Of a DNA stretch of 64,000 bases, positions 17,186 through 26,174 are shown in pieces. The notes beneath the pieces are model-generated. The model was not told the origin of the DNA and did not search any database. It saw only the letters and a list, made by a program, of their open reading frames with translations. Position 1 is the first letter of the stretch. The number at the start of each line of letters is the position of its first letter. Origin of the DNA: UBA8437 sp964646205. GTDB lineage: Bacteria; Planctomycetota; Planctomycetia; Planctomycetales; Planctomycetaceae. The stretch covers positions 1 through 64,000 of the forward strand of contig CAZYAZ010000010.1 of NCBI GenBank assembly GCA_964646205.1, given 5' to 3'. The translations under genes were made by a program, and so were the position numbers.

Positions 17186-19300
17186 TCAAGCTCCGCTCGC
17201 CTCGCCCGGCTCATCATCCGCCTCGGCTTCAGTCGCGGTTCCAGTCCCCAACTCGGGCTCTGGATCAGATTCCTCCGCCACGCTCGGTGTCACAAACGTC
17301 CCGGGCTTGATCTGCGGACCGGTGTTGTGTTCATCAAGAATCCGTTTGAGGTGATCCGAGTCCATCACCTCGACCTCAACCAGTTCGCTGGTGAGATGAT
17401 CGAGCAATTCCCGGCGGGCACCCAGGACATCACGAACCGTCACCGCCGCCTCGTCAACAATCCGCTTCACCTCGGTCTCGATCTCGCGAATCGTCTCGGC
17501 ACTGTGCACTGTCTCGTTGCGAAACGCCTGGGGTCCCAGGAACGTCGGCCCCACGTTCTTTTCGCCGTAAAACACCCGTCCCATTTTCCGGCTCATTCCG
17601 AAATCGGTGACCATCCGCCTCGCGATGTCGGTCGCCCGTTGCAGGTCATTCTGGGCACCTGTCGAGGTCTCCTGGTACACGATTTCCTCGGCAATAATCC
17701 CACCCAGCAGACAACAGATCTGGTTTTCGAGTTCCGACTGCATCACCAGTTGTTTCTCATCGTTGGGCCGATGCATGGTGTATCCGAGTGCACCATAGCC
17801 ACGCGGAATGATCGAGATCTTGTGGACAGGATCGGTGTTGGGCAACACGCAGGCCACCAGAGCGTGACCACACTCGTGATAGGCCACCCGCACTTTTTCT
17901 TCCTCGTGAATGATCCGCGTCTGTTTCTCCAAACCGGCGATCACCCGTTCCACGCCCTCTTCGAATTCCTCCATGGTGACGCGTTTCTTGTCACCACGAG
18001 CTGCCAGGAGAGCCGCCTCGTTGACCAGGTTGGCCAGGTCGGCCCCGACGAATCCGGGCGTGATCTTGGCCAGCCGCCCCAGGTCAACACTGTCGTCCAT
18101 CTTGATCTTGCCGGCATGGACCTTGAGAATCGCCTCGCGTCCCTTGATGTCGGGACGGTCGACCAGCACGTGACGGTCGAACCGGCCGGGCCTCAAAAGC
18201 GCCGGATCGAGTGTCTCGGGACGATTGGTCGCGCCCATCACGATCACGCTCTGCTCGGTTGAAAATCCATCCATTTCAACCAGCAATGCATTGAGCGTCT
18301 GCTCGCGTTCGTCATGACCACCGGGCATCCCGCTGCCACGGACCTTGCCCAACGCATCGAGTTCATCGATGAAAATAATCGCCGGCGAACGGGTCGCCGC
18401 CTGCTGGAACATGTCACGGACCCGGGCGGCACCGACTCCCACGAACATCTCCACGAAATCAGATCCACTGAGACTGTAGAACGGCACCCCGGCCTCGCCG
18501 GCGACCGCCTTGGCCAGGAGTGTCTTGCCCGTCCCCGGAGGGCCGACCAGCAGCACGCCACGGGGAATGCGGCCTCCCAGGGCCTGGTACTTGCCCGGGT
18601 TCCGCAGGAATTCCACGACTTCCCGCAATTCCTCGACAGCCTCGTCGATTCCCGCAACTTGCTGAAAACTCGAGTCAATCTCTTCCTGGGCATACAGCCG
18701 CGCTCGACTGCGGCCAAACGACATCGCCGACCCAGCCCCACCAACCCGGCGAAACAGCAGCAAGAACAGGAACAGCAGGAACACGATCGGCAGCAAGAAA
18801 ATCAACACCGCCTGCCATTCCGATGGCGGTCCCGCGTAGCCGTAGACAATCTTCTGGGCCTCCAGTGCCTCGGTCAGTCGCTTGAGGTCCCCCTCGGAGG
18901 GCTTCACGAACGGCACCTGGAAAAACTTTGTCGCCGGGTTGTCCGGCTTGTTTTTGACCTTGGGCTTGTCCTGGAACTTGATGTAGTCGGTGCCGATGAC
19001 CAGTTCGAAGACATTGTTTTTGTGGAAACGGCCCACCATCTCGTCCTTGTCGTTGGCGTCGTGGCGTTCCAGTTCCATCACGAACTCGCTGAAAGCCAGT
19101 TCCTCGCCCGATCGGTTCTGGTTGAAGACGCTGAAGACGATCAACGCGATCGCGCCAAAAATCATCAGGAACCAGAACAGGTTGCTCGACGGCTTCTGCT
19201 CACCACGCTTCCCACCACCTGGTCCACCCAAACCGGGTGGACGGTCGCCGGGTGGGGGCGGTTCTTTGGGCGGTGGAGGAGACGGGTCGGAGTTGCTCAT
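17186..19300 (-). CDS. ftsH: ATP-dependent zinc metalloprotease FtsH
   Basis: About 704 aa. A Pro-rich cytoplasmic N-terminus, a TM helix (about 44-60), a periplasmic domain, a second TM helix (about 165-185), then the AAA+ module with Walker A G-P-P-G-T-G-K-T (about 250), Walker B F-I-D-E-L-D and the SRH region. The M41 zinc site is H-E-C-G-H near 473. The acidic C-terminal tail is long. It degrades misfolded and regulatory membrane proteins. ATG 19300 starts the Pro-rich leader; the upstream extension to 19483 overlaps the divergent promoter region. The window also encodes HflK/HflC-like SPFH proteins, the usual FtsH modulators, but 11-17 kb away. Confidence 0.95.
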   Translation of the reverse strand: MSNSDPSPPPPKEPPPPGDRPPGLGGPGGGKRGEQKPSSNLFWFLMIFGAIALIVFSVFNQNRSGEELAFSEFVMELERHDANDKDEMVGRFHKNNVFELVIGTDYIKFQDKPKVKNKPDNPATKFFQVPFVKPSEGDLKRLTEALEAQKIVYGYAGPPSEWQAVLIFLLPIVFLLFLFLLLFRRVGGAGSAMSFGRSRARLYAQEEIDSSFQQVAGIDEAVEELREVVEFLRNPGKYQALGGRIPRGVLLVGPPGTGKTLLAKAVAGEAGVPFYSLSGSDFVEMFVGVGAARVRDMFQQAATRSPAIIFIDELDALGKVRGSGMPGGHDEREQTLNALLVEMDGFSTEQSVIVMGATNRPETLDPALLRPGRFDRHVLVDRPDIKGREAILKVHAGKIKMDDSVDLGRLAKITPGFVGADLANLVNEAALLAARGDKKRVTMEEFEEGVERVIAGLEKQTRIIHEEEKVRVAYHECGHALVACVLPNTDPVHKISIIPRGYGALGYTMHRPNDEKQLVMQSELENQICCLLGGIIAEEIVYQETSTGAQNDLQRATDIARRMVTDFGMSRKMGRVFYGEKNVGPTFLGPQAFRNETVHSAETIREIETEVKRIVDEAAVTVRDVLGARRELLDHLTSELVEVEVMDSDHLKRILDEHNTGPQIKPGTFVTPSVAEESDPEPELGTGTATEAEADDEPGEASGA

Positions 19301-19330
19301 CAGCATCGCTATCCGGGGAAGTGCAATTCC

Positions 19331-19360
19331 ACTGTAGAACCGGCAGGGGGGAAGGGTCAA
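19331..19360 (-). promoter_or_regulatory. Probable ftsH promoter
   Basis: Read on the minus strand, TTGACC (19360-19355) and TACAGT (19336-19331) are 18 bp apart, about 30 bp upstream of the chosen ftsH start. Confidence 0.4.
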
Positions 19361-19380
19361 CCATCGCCATGGACCCCCGC

Positions 19381-19410
19381 TTGTCGCCTCCGTGACCACC
19401 CTCCTAGAAT
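19381..19410 (+). promoter_or_regulatory. Probable dxr promoter, divergent from ftsH
   Basis: TTGTCG (19381-19386) and TAGAAT (19405-19410) are 18 bp apart and end 45 bp before the dxr ATG. It lies back to back with the candidate ftsH promoter, with 20 bp between them. Confidence 0.4.
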
Positions 19411-19454
19411 GGCGGCACATCCCTTCCCAATTCCAGACCGGCATTTCCATTCCG

Positions 19455-20597
19455 ATGAACCGCATCGCCGTTCTCGGTTCCACCGGCTCAATCGGAACCA
19501 GTTGCCTCGAAGTGATCGCGGCGCATCCATCCGAGATGACGCTGGTGGGTGTCTCGGCACACAGCAGTTGGGAATTGCTCGGACGTCAGTCCGCCACTTT
19601 TGGCCCCCGCTACGCGGTTCTTTCCGACGCGTCACTGGAAGGTCATGTCGACACGTCGGTCTTCGACAACCACACCGAGTTGATGTTTGGGGACGAAGGC
19701 ATCCACAGGCTGGTCACCGACGACGACGTCGATGTGGTCGTGACGGGCATCGTGGGGGCCGCCGGACTGCGGGGAACCTGGTCGGCGTTGGAGAGTGGCA
19801 AGCGGGTGGCTGTGGCCAACAAGGAGACGTTGGTCGTGGCCGGGCCATTGGTGATGGAACTCGCCCGCCAGCGCGGCGCCGAGGTGATCCCCGTCGACAG
19901 CGAACACAGCGCGATCTTTCAGGCCCTGCAGGCAGGACAGGCCCGGGAAGTCCGCCGGGTCGTGCTCACTTCCAGTGGTGGCCCCTTCCGGGGAGCCAGC
20001 CGGGATCAACTTGCCGAGGTCACTCCCGAGCAGGCCCTCGCGCACCCGACCTGGCAGATGGGACCCAAGATCACCGTCGACAGCGCGACGATGATGAACA
20101 AGGCCCTGGAAATCATCGAGGCCCGGTGGCTGTTTGGGATCGAGTTCGACCAGATCGAGGTTGCCGTGCATCCACAGTCCATCGTGCACTCGATGGTCGA
20201 GTTCATCGACGGATCGGTTATCGCACAACTTTCGCCGCCAGACATGAAATTGCCGATCCAGTACGCTCTGACTTATCCCAACCGGGCCCCCGCCACCACA
20301 ACCTCGCTGGACTTCAACACCGCCTTCTCACTCGACTTTGAACCGCCCGATCTCGAGGCGTTTCCCGCCCTGGGACTTGGCTTCGAAGTGGCCCGGCAAG
20401 GCGGGACCGCCGGTGCAGTACTCAATGCCGCCAACGAAACCGCGGTCGAACGTTTCCTTGACGGACGACTCGGTTTCGACGACATTCCCCGGTTGTGCCA
20501 GGATGTCCTGGACAACCACAATTTTGACTCATCCCCGGACCTCAATGCCCTGCTCGAGCAGGACCGTCGGGCCCGGACGGAGGCACAGCGTTGGTGA
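19455..20597 (+). CDS. dxr: 1-deoxy-D-xylulose 5-phosphate reductoisomerase
   Basis: 380 aa. The N-terminus is the NADPH-binding loop G-S-T-G-S-I-G (about 8-14). V-A-N-K-E-T-L-V (about 118-125), the metal-binding P-V-D-S-E-H block (about 147-152) and S-S-G-G-P-F-R follow in the family order. It converts DXP to MEP in non-mevalonate isoprenoid synthesis. ATG 19455 begins directly at the Rossmann strand. Its stop overlaps the start of the next gene, an arrangement (dxr-rseP) widespread in bacteria. Confidence 0.95.
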   Translation: MNRIAVLGSTGSIGTSCLEVIAAHPSEMTLVGVSAHSSWELLGRQSATFGPRYAVLSDASLEGHVDTSVFDNHTELMFGDEGIHRLVTDDDVDVVVTGIVGAAGLRGTWSALESGKRVAVANKETLVVAGPLVMELARQRGAEVIPVDSEHSAIFQALQAGQAREVRRVVLTSSGGPFRGASRDQLAEVTPEQALAHPTWQMGPKITVDSATMMNKALEIIEARWLFGIEFDQIEVAVHPQSIVHSMVEFIDGSVIAQLSPPDMKLPIQYALTYPNRAPATTTSLDFNTAFSLDFEPPDLEAFPALGLGFEVARQGGTAGAVLNAANETAVERFLDGRLGFDDIPRLCQDVLDNHNFDSSPDLNALLEQDRRARTEAQRW

Positions 20598-22804
20598 TCC
20601 TGGCCCACCTGTTGGCCGTCTCGATCGGCTCGATTCTTTACGTCGCTGCCGGTATCGGACTGGTGATCTTCTTTCACGAACTCGGACACTTTGCCGTCGC
20701 GAAGTGGTGCAACGTCTGTGTCGAGAGATTCAGCATCGGCTTCGGCCCCGTTCTCTGGCGAACCAAGCGGGGCGAGACCGAGTACGCACTCTCGCTGGTC
20801 CCCTTCGGTGGCTACGTCAAAATGCTCGGCCAGGACGACATCGACCCCAGCCAACTCTCAAGTGACGAAATTGCCCAGGACCCGCGGAGCTACTCCGCCA
20901 AGTCCGTCCCCCAGCGAATGGCCATCATCTCGGCCGGCGTGATCATGAACCTGATCACCGGGCTGCTGTTCTATGCCTCGGCGTTCGGCCTGGGAATCGA
21001 GACCTCACAACCGGTCGTCGGACTCGTCGAGGTCGGGCTTCCCGCCTGGGAAGCGGGGATGGAACGCGGTGACCGGATACGACGAATCAACGGCGAGTCG
21101 ATCGCATCCTTCGATGACATCATGCTCGAAGTCGCCCTGGCGCAAAGCGACAGGGCACTCTTCCAGGCTCCCGAGACCATGGCCGGTCTGCTGAAGGACG
21201 GCCCGGTCTCCGAAACGCTCCGGAGCAAATTCGCCGAACGGGATATCCGGCTGCCCCACGACGCCGTCGTCGTCGAGGCCACTCCAAGCCAGTGGTCGAT
21301 CACGAGCGGGCTGACCCGGTTGTTTGAACTCGAAAAATCCGGTTCCGAGATCGCCGTCGTCGGCAACATGCTGAAGATCGAGGGCACCCGCGGCACGGTC
21401 GAGATGACCTGGAACGTGCTCCCGCGCGGCAAGGGAACCGGACGCCGGATCGGACTTCATCCCGAGTACGACACACGGTTGGCAGGAAATCCGGACATCG
21501 GCCCTCCGGGTTGGCCCGCCTCGGACGCCAAGCCCGCACTGGTCCACGACGACCGACTCAAACAAATCGACGACCAGCCCATCGAAACCGTCTCGCAGAT
21601 GCGGACCCACATCGCGCGACACGCCGATCGTGAACTGATCTACCGGGTCGAACGTGCCGGGACCCAGGAACTGGTCAACATCACCGTGCCGGCCAGGCGG
21701 TTCCGTACGCTGGGCCTGTCGATGGACATCGGGCGGATCACCGCAATCCGCGACCGGTCACCGGCTGAAACCGCCGGGCTGAAGGTTGGCGACAAGCTGA
21801 TCACAATCGGTGGTCGCGACATCGGCAAGGCCATCAACCCCCTGGAACTCCCCAATCTCCTCGCCGATCTGCACGGACAAAGCGTGACGATCGAAGTGCT
21901 ACGCGAACAGGCGACCGGAGAACCTGAAACCATTTCGCTGTCCGTCACGCCCGAAGACCGACCCGGATGGCTCGATCAACCCGACCGGCCAGATGCTCCG
22001 CTCTCGGTCCCGGCACTGGGACTGGCATTCCACTGCTCGGTCAACATCCTGGCCGTGGCGGCCGGCAGTCCCGCTGCCGAAGCGGGCATCAAGCCGGGCG
22101 AGGAAATCAACCGCGTCACCATGACCTTCAGACAACTCGCCGCACAGGTGGAACCGGTCCCCTACGACATCAAATTCGATGACACCAAGGCCAACTGGGC
22201 CCACGCGGTCTGGAGAATGCAATGGGCGGACGACAGCCCGCTGGTGATGCAGGTGGTCGGCGAGAACGGAGAGGCACGCGATGTCCAGGTCACGCCGAAA
22301 CGTGACCCCCAGCGGGACTGGTTCCTGCCCATCCGGGGCACCCAGCACTACACGCTGGTTGAAACCCGCCAGGCTGATGGAGTCGTGCAAGCACTCGGAA
22401 TGGCAGCCGGACAGGCCAAAACGACACTGATGAGAATCTGGCTGACACTGCGGAGCCTGTTCACCGGGGACATCTCGGTGACTGAACTCCAGGGCCCCAT
22501 CGGGATCGCACGGGTCGCCTACTCGTTCGCACAGCACAGTCTCTCCAGGCTGCTGGAATTCCTCGCGTTTCTCAGCTTCAACCTCGCCGTCATCAACTTC
22601 CTGCCCATCCCCGTGCTCGATGGCGGCCACATGGTCTTCTTGTCCTGGGAAGCTGTCACCAGACGACGACCCAGTGAAAAAGTGCTGATCGCAGCCACCT
22701 ACTTTGGACTGGCCTTCGTGCTGATACTGATGGTCACCGTAATTTTCGTCGACCTTGAACGAATTCCTGCCATCAAACAGGTCGTCGAAAGCATCTTTGG
22801 CTGA
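20594..22804 (+). CDS. rseP: Site-2 intramembrane zinc metalloprotease (RseP/RasP type), enlarged, with several PDZ-like regions
   Basis: About 736 aa, against roughly 450 aa for E. coli RseP. The zinc site F-H-E-L-G-H (His28, Glu29, His32) lies in the first TM helix and the third ligand motif N-F-L-P-I-P-V-L-D-G-G-H in a C-terminal helix (about 668-679). Between them is an enlarged periplasmic part in which I see at least three PDZ-like blocks (G-L-V-E-V-G-x-P-A-W-E-A-G near 140; D-R-S-P-A-E-T-A-G-L-K-V-G-D near 390; A-A-G-S-P-A-A-E-A-G-I-K-P-G-E near 490). It probably cleaves anti-sigma factors or signal-peptide remnants. GTG 20594 overlaps the dxr stop as GTGA; a TTG at 20591 is also possible. 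Confidence 0.88.
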   Translation: MILAHLLAVSIGSILYVAAGIGLVIFFHELGHFAVAKWCNVCVERFSIGFGPVLWRTKRGETEYALSLVPFGGYVKMLGQDDIDPSQLSSDEIAQDPRSYSAKSVPQRMAIISAGVIMNLITGLLFYASAFGLGIETSQPVVGLVEVGLPAWEAGMERGDRIRRINGESIASFDDIMLEVALAQSDRALFQAPETMAGLLKDGPVSETLRSKFAERDIRLPHDAVVVEATPSQWSITSGLTRLFELEKSGSEIAVVGNMLKIEGTRGTVEMTWNVLPRGKGTGRRIGLHPEYDTRLAGNPDIGPPGWPASDAKPALVHDDRLKQIDDQPIETVSQMRTHIARHADRELIYRVERAGTQELVNITVPARRFRTLGLSMDIGRITAIRDRSPAETAGLKVGDKLITIGGRDIGKAINPLELPNLLADLHGQSVTIEVLREQATGEPETISLSVTPEDRPGWLDQPDRPDAPLSVPALGLAFHCSVNILAVAAGSPAAEAGIKPGEEINRVTMTFRQLAAQVEPVPYDIKFDDTKANWAHAVWRMQWADDSPLVMQVVGENGEARDVQVTPKRDPQRDWFLPIRGTQHYTLVETRQADGVVQALGMAAGQAKTTLMRIWLTLRSLFTGDISVTELQGPIGIARVAYSFAQHSLSRLLEFLAFLSFNLAVINFLPIPVLDGGHMVFLSWEAVTRRRPSEKVLIAATYFGLAFVLILMVTVIFVDLERIPAIKQVVESIFG

Positions 22805-22837
22805 CGTTCCCGGGGCTACCTGGTAAAGATCTTCCCC

Positions 22838-23233
22838 ATGCCGCCACGCAATGAACTCGGACGAGAAGCCGTCAGCGCGCTGGCCACCGCCATGGTGACG
22901 GTCGGAGGCACGATCGTCCTGGTCTTCATCATCGTCGTGGGTTCCGATCAACCCGAGCCCTATCTCGCCGGGGTCGCCACCACCGTCACCATTGTCTGCC
23001 TGCTGCTGTTTTTGCTCCGGTCCCGGCCCGAAACCTCGACCGTGAAAAAACGACCCTGGTGGAGTGTCTTCCGCCGCGGCCCGGTGCGTTCGAAACCGCC
23101 AATCGTTGTCCAGCGACGCAACGATCCCGTCGCCGGACCCGACACCAAGCAACCACCCACCGCCGAGCAACTCAGAGACATCAAGCAGCACGGCAGCACC
23201 TGGGTGCCCAATCGTATCGCCAACCGACGGTAG
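22838..23233 (+). CDS. Small two-helix membrane protein, unknown
   Basis: 131 aa, not recognised. Two hydrophobic helices (about 13-35 and 43-62) are followed by a basic, Pro-rich cytoplasmic tail. It begins 33 bp after the rseP-type gene on the same strand and could belong to that operon. Confidence 0.55.
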   Translation: MPPRNELGREAVSALATAMVTVGGTIVLVFIIVVGSDQPEPYLAGVATTVTIVCLLLFLLRSRPETSTVKKRPWWSVFRRGPVRSKPPIVVQRRNDPVAGPDTKQPPTAEQLRDIKQHGSTWVPNRIANRR

Positions 23234-23359
23234 CCGGCCGCCCGTCCACTGCCAGACAGGCACCTGGCCCGGTGTTTCTGCTAGCATGGAGCGGAGCGGA
23301 CTTCGATCGACCGCTCGTCTCCAGAATGAACCGGCACACTCCCTACAGGGACGGTGAAC

Positions 23360-24526
23360 ATGATTCGACCTGCTTCCACCAACACCGCCATCCTCCTGAT
23401 CGCCACGCTGTTGACGACTGCCAACGGTGTCGCCGCCGACAAGACGGTCGGGCCAGAAAAAGCCCGCTGGGAACAGGTGCGAAACCGTGCGATCAATTTT
23501 CTGAAATCCGCCCAGGACGACGACGGCAGTTGGACATCACCTCAAGCCGCAGGACTGACGGCCCTGGCCACCACGGCCCTGCTCGAGAGTGGACTCAAGG
23601 CCGATGATCCCGTCGTCTCTCGCAGCCTCAGTTTTCTCGAGTCACTGTCCCAGAAAGACGGTGGCATTTATCACCCCAAGACGCTGCACCGCAACTACGA
23701 GACCAGCATCGCGATGCTGGCCCTGCACGCCGCGAGCCCTTCAGCAACGCCCGCCGCCCGCAAACGGTACGCCTCCCACGTCGCCAAAGCTCGCAAGTTC
23801 CTCAAGAACCTCCAGTGGGACAAGGGTGAAGGCCTCGAAACCACCGACCCAGGATTTGGTGGAGCCGGATACGGCAAGCACAAACGGCCCGACCTGTCGA
23901 ACACCCAGTTCTTCCAGGAAGCCCTGTTGTCGGCCGGTGTCAACAAGGACGACCCCGCCATGAAAAACGTCCTGCTGTTCGTCAGCCGATGCCAGAACCT
24001 CGAGTCGGAACACAACACCACGCCGTTTGCCGGCAAGATCGGTGACGGCGGCTTCTACTACACCCCGGCCGCCGGTGGCACCTCGCAGGCCGGCCTGGCG
24101 ACCAACGGGGGCCTCAGATCCTACGGCTCGATGACCTACGCGGGTCTCAAGAGCATGATCTACGCGGGGGTCAAACCCGATGACCCGCGGATCAAGGCCG
24201 CCAGGACCTGGATCCAGGCCAACTACACCGTGAGACTGAATCCCGGGCTTGGACAACAGGGCCTGTATTATTACTACCACACCTTCGCCAAGTCACTCTC
24301 CGTCCTCGGCCTCGACCTCGTGAAGGACTCGGCCGGTGTCCACCACGACTGGCGATCCGAATTGTTCGACCAACTCGCCAGGCTCCAGCGTCCCAACGGC
24401 AGTTGGGTCAACCGGGCCCCGAGGTGGTACGAGGGCGACCCCAATCTCTCGACCACGTATATCCTGCTTGCCCTGAAATACTGTCAGCCCCGTCCACCAA
24501 AGGCCGTCAAGGCCACCAGGCCGTAA
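23360..24526 (+). CDS. Secreted prenyltransferase/squalene-oxidase-repeat protein
   Basis: About 388 aa. The signal peptide (about 1-25) ends after a V-A-A-D-type site. The mature protein shows alpha/alpha-toroid repeats with the Q-D-D-D-G-S-W, Q-x-x-D-G-G-I and R-P-N-G-S-W signatures spaced along the chain, as in squalene-hopene cyclase and related repeats. It lacks an evident D-x-D-D catalytic motif, so it is probably a binding or structural protein rather than a cyclase. Such secreted forms are frequent in Planctomycetota. ATG 23360 is chosen over GTG 23354. It sits 43 bp upstream of the formate dehydrogenase genes on the same strand, but a functional link is not evident. Confidence 0.75.
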   Translation: MIRPASTNTAILLIATLLTTANGVAADKTVGPEKARWEQVRNRAINFLKSAQDDDGSWTSPQAAGLTALATTALLESGLKADDPVVSRSLSFLESLSQKDGGIYHPKTLHRNYETSIAMLALHAASPSATPAARKRYASHVAKARKFLKNLQWDKGEGLETTDPGFGGAGYGKHKRPDLSNTQFFQEALLSAGVNKDDPAMKNVLLFVSRCQNLESEHNTTPFAGKIGDGGFYYTPAAGGTSQAGLATNGGLRSYGSMTYAGLKSMIYAGVKPDDPRIKAARTWIQANYTVRLNPGLGQQGLYYYYHTFAKSLSVLGLDLVKDSAGVHHDWRSELFDQLARLQRPNGSWVNRAPRWYEGDPNLSTTYILLALKYCQPRPPKAVKATRP

Positions 24527-24569
24527 CCCACAGGGACAGCCTGACCCAGCCACCGCGGGAGGAGTCACG

Positions 24570-26174
24570 TTGGAGTTGCTGCGCGAACTGCTGGACCTGC
24601 AATGCCAGCACGGCTACCTCGCAGACCAGCAACTCGAAGAACTCGCCCAGAGGCGAGGTGTTCCCCGATATCGCATCGAGGGACTCGTCAGTTTCTATTC
24701 GCAGTTCCGCCGCACGCCGCCTCCCACCCGGCAAATTGCAGTCTGTCGAGACGTCGTCTGCAAAATCAACGGTTGCGACAACCTGAGAACCGGCCTGGAA
24801 CAACTGGCGAAGAACGACGAGGAACTCGAGATTGTCGAGGTCTCGTGCCTGGGTCGCTGTGACCATGCCCCTGCGGTGGCCGTCAATCATCATCCCGCCG
24901 GACCCGCCACCGACGCCGGCTGCCTGCTCGACGACAACACCGTGCCCTGGCTGGAAGTTCCCGGGCCGCGTGGCTGGCAGGCCGACCCCTACCCCACCGT
25001 CGACGACCGCTACAACACGCTCGCACAACTGGTTTCCGACCTGCCCGCACTGGCCGACTCGTGCATTTCGCGACTCAACGACGCCGGGTTGCGGGGCATG
25101 GGTGGGGCCGGGTTTCCCACCGGCCGCAAGTGGGAACTGGTGGCTGCCGAGTCGTCCGATACCAAGTACGTCATCTGCAATGCTGACGAGAGCGAACCGG
25201 GAACGTTCAAGGATCGCATGCTGCTGGCCACGCTGCCCCACCTGGTCATCGAGGGTATGGTCCTGGCCGGACTGACCGTCGGCGCCGCACGTGGCATCGT
25301 CTTTCTTCGCCACGAGTACTCGATTGAACAAGAGGCCCTCGAAACCGCGATCCTGGACGCCCGCGCACGTGGTGTCCTGGGACCCGACGCTGCCGGCAGT
25401 GGTCGACCATTCGAGATCGAAATTTTCACCTCCCCAGGTGGCTATATCCTCGGTGAAGAAACCGCCCTGCTGGAAGCGCTCGAGGATCGACGAGGCGAAC
25501 CCCGCAACAAGCCACCCTATCCAGGCCAAGTCGGATTGTTCGGCGAACCGACGCTGATCAACAACGTCGAAACCTTTGTGCTGTCGGTGCCCATCATCGC
25601 CCTGGGAGGCGACTGGTGGACGCAGCAGGGAGCCGAGGGCTTTTCCGGGCTCAAGTTTGTCTCGATATCCGGAGACGTCACCCAACCCGGTGTCTACGAA
25701 ATCCCGGTTGGCACGACGGTCGCCGACCTGATCGAACAGGCTGGCGGCGTCCGGGACGGAGCCGCCGTGCGTGCCTTCCTGCCCGGAGGAGCCAGTTCAC
25801 GTTTTCTCCCCGCCGACCGACTCGACACGCCACTGGACTTCGACACCATCGCCAATGCCGGCAGCATGCTCGGCACAGGCGCCGTCATCATCATTGCCGA
25901 AGGCCACGATCTGTTCGACCTGGCCACCAACCTGGTTCAGTTCTTTCGAAATGAATCGTGTGGCAAGTGTGTTCCCTGCCGGATCGGAAGCCACCATGCC
26001 GTCGGCATTCTCGAACGCGTTACCGATGGCACAACATCTTCCGATTCACTCGAAGAACTCCCCGCGCTCGCCCAGACTCTCGAACAGACCTCCATCTGTG
26101 GACTCGGCCAGGTCGCGCTTGTTCCCATTCTCTCGATGCTCGAGCACTTCCCCGACGAGGTACCTCGACCATGA
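24570..26174 (+). CDS. NAD-linked formate dehydrogenase diaphorase subunit: NuoE-like domain fused to NuoF-like domain
   Basis: 534 aa, TTG start preceded by a strong GGGAGGAG ribosome-binding site (24557-24564). Residues 1-110 are a thioredoxin-like [2Fe-2S] NuoE/FdsG domain (Cys set C-R-D-V-V-C and C-L-G-R-C). From about 165 a NuoF/FdsB domain follows: the FMN/NADH block G-M-G-G-A-G-F-P-T-G, C-N-A-D-E-S-E-P-G-T, an SLBB segment (about 360-410) and the [4Fe-4S] motif S-C-G-K-C-V-P-C-R near 463-471. By family knowledge it passes formate electrons to NAD+. NuoE and NuoF are usually separate genes. The stop overlaps the next ATG (ATGA). Confidence 0.88.
   Translation: MELLRELLDLQCQHGYLADQQLEELAQRRGVPRYRIEGLVSFYSQFRRTPPPTRQIAVCRDVVCKINGCDNLRTGLEQLAKNDEELEIVEVSCLGRCDHAPAVAVNHHPAGPATDAGCLLDDNTVPWLEVPGPRGWQADPYPTVDDRYNTLAQLVSDLPALADSCISRLNDAGLRGMGGAGFPTGRKWELVAAESSDTKYVICNADESEPGTFKDRMLLATLPHLVIEGMVLAGLTVGAARGIVFLRHEYSIEQEALETAILDARARGVLGPDAAGSGRPFEIEIFTSPGGYILGEETALLEALEDRRGEPRNKPPYPGQVGLFGEPTLINNVETFVLSVPIIALGGDWWTQQGAEGFSGLKFVSISGDVTQPGVYEIPVGTTVADLIEQAGGVRDGAAVRAFLPGGASSRFLPADRLDTPLDFDTIANAGSMLGTGAVIIIAEGHDLFDLATNLVQFFRNESCGKCVPCRIGSHHAVGILERVTDGTTSSDSLEELPALAQTLEQTSICGLGQVALVPILSMLEHFPDEVPRP

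Noticed and set aside
23360..24526. Active squalene-hopene cyclase
   Set aside because: Secreted, short and without an evident D-x-D-D motif; only the toroid repeats are shared.
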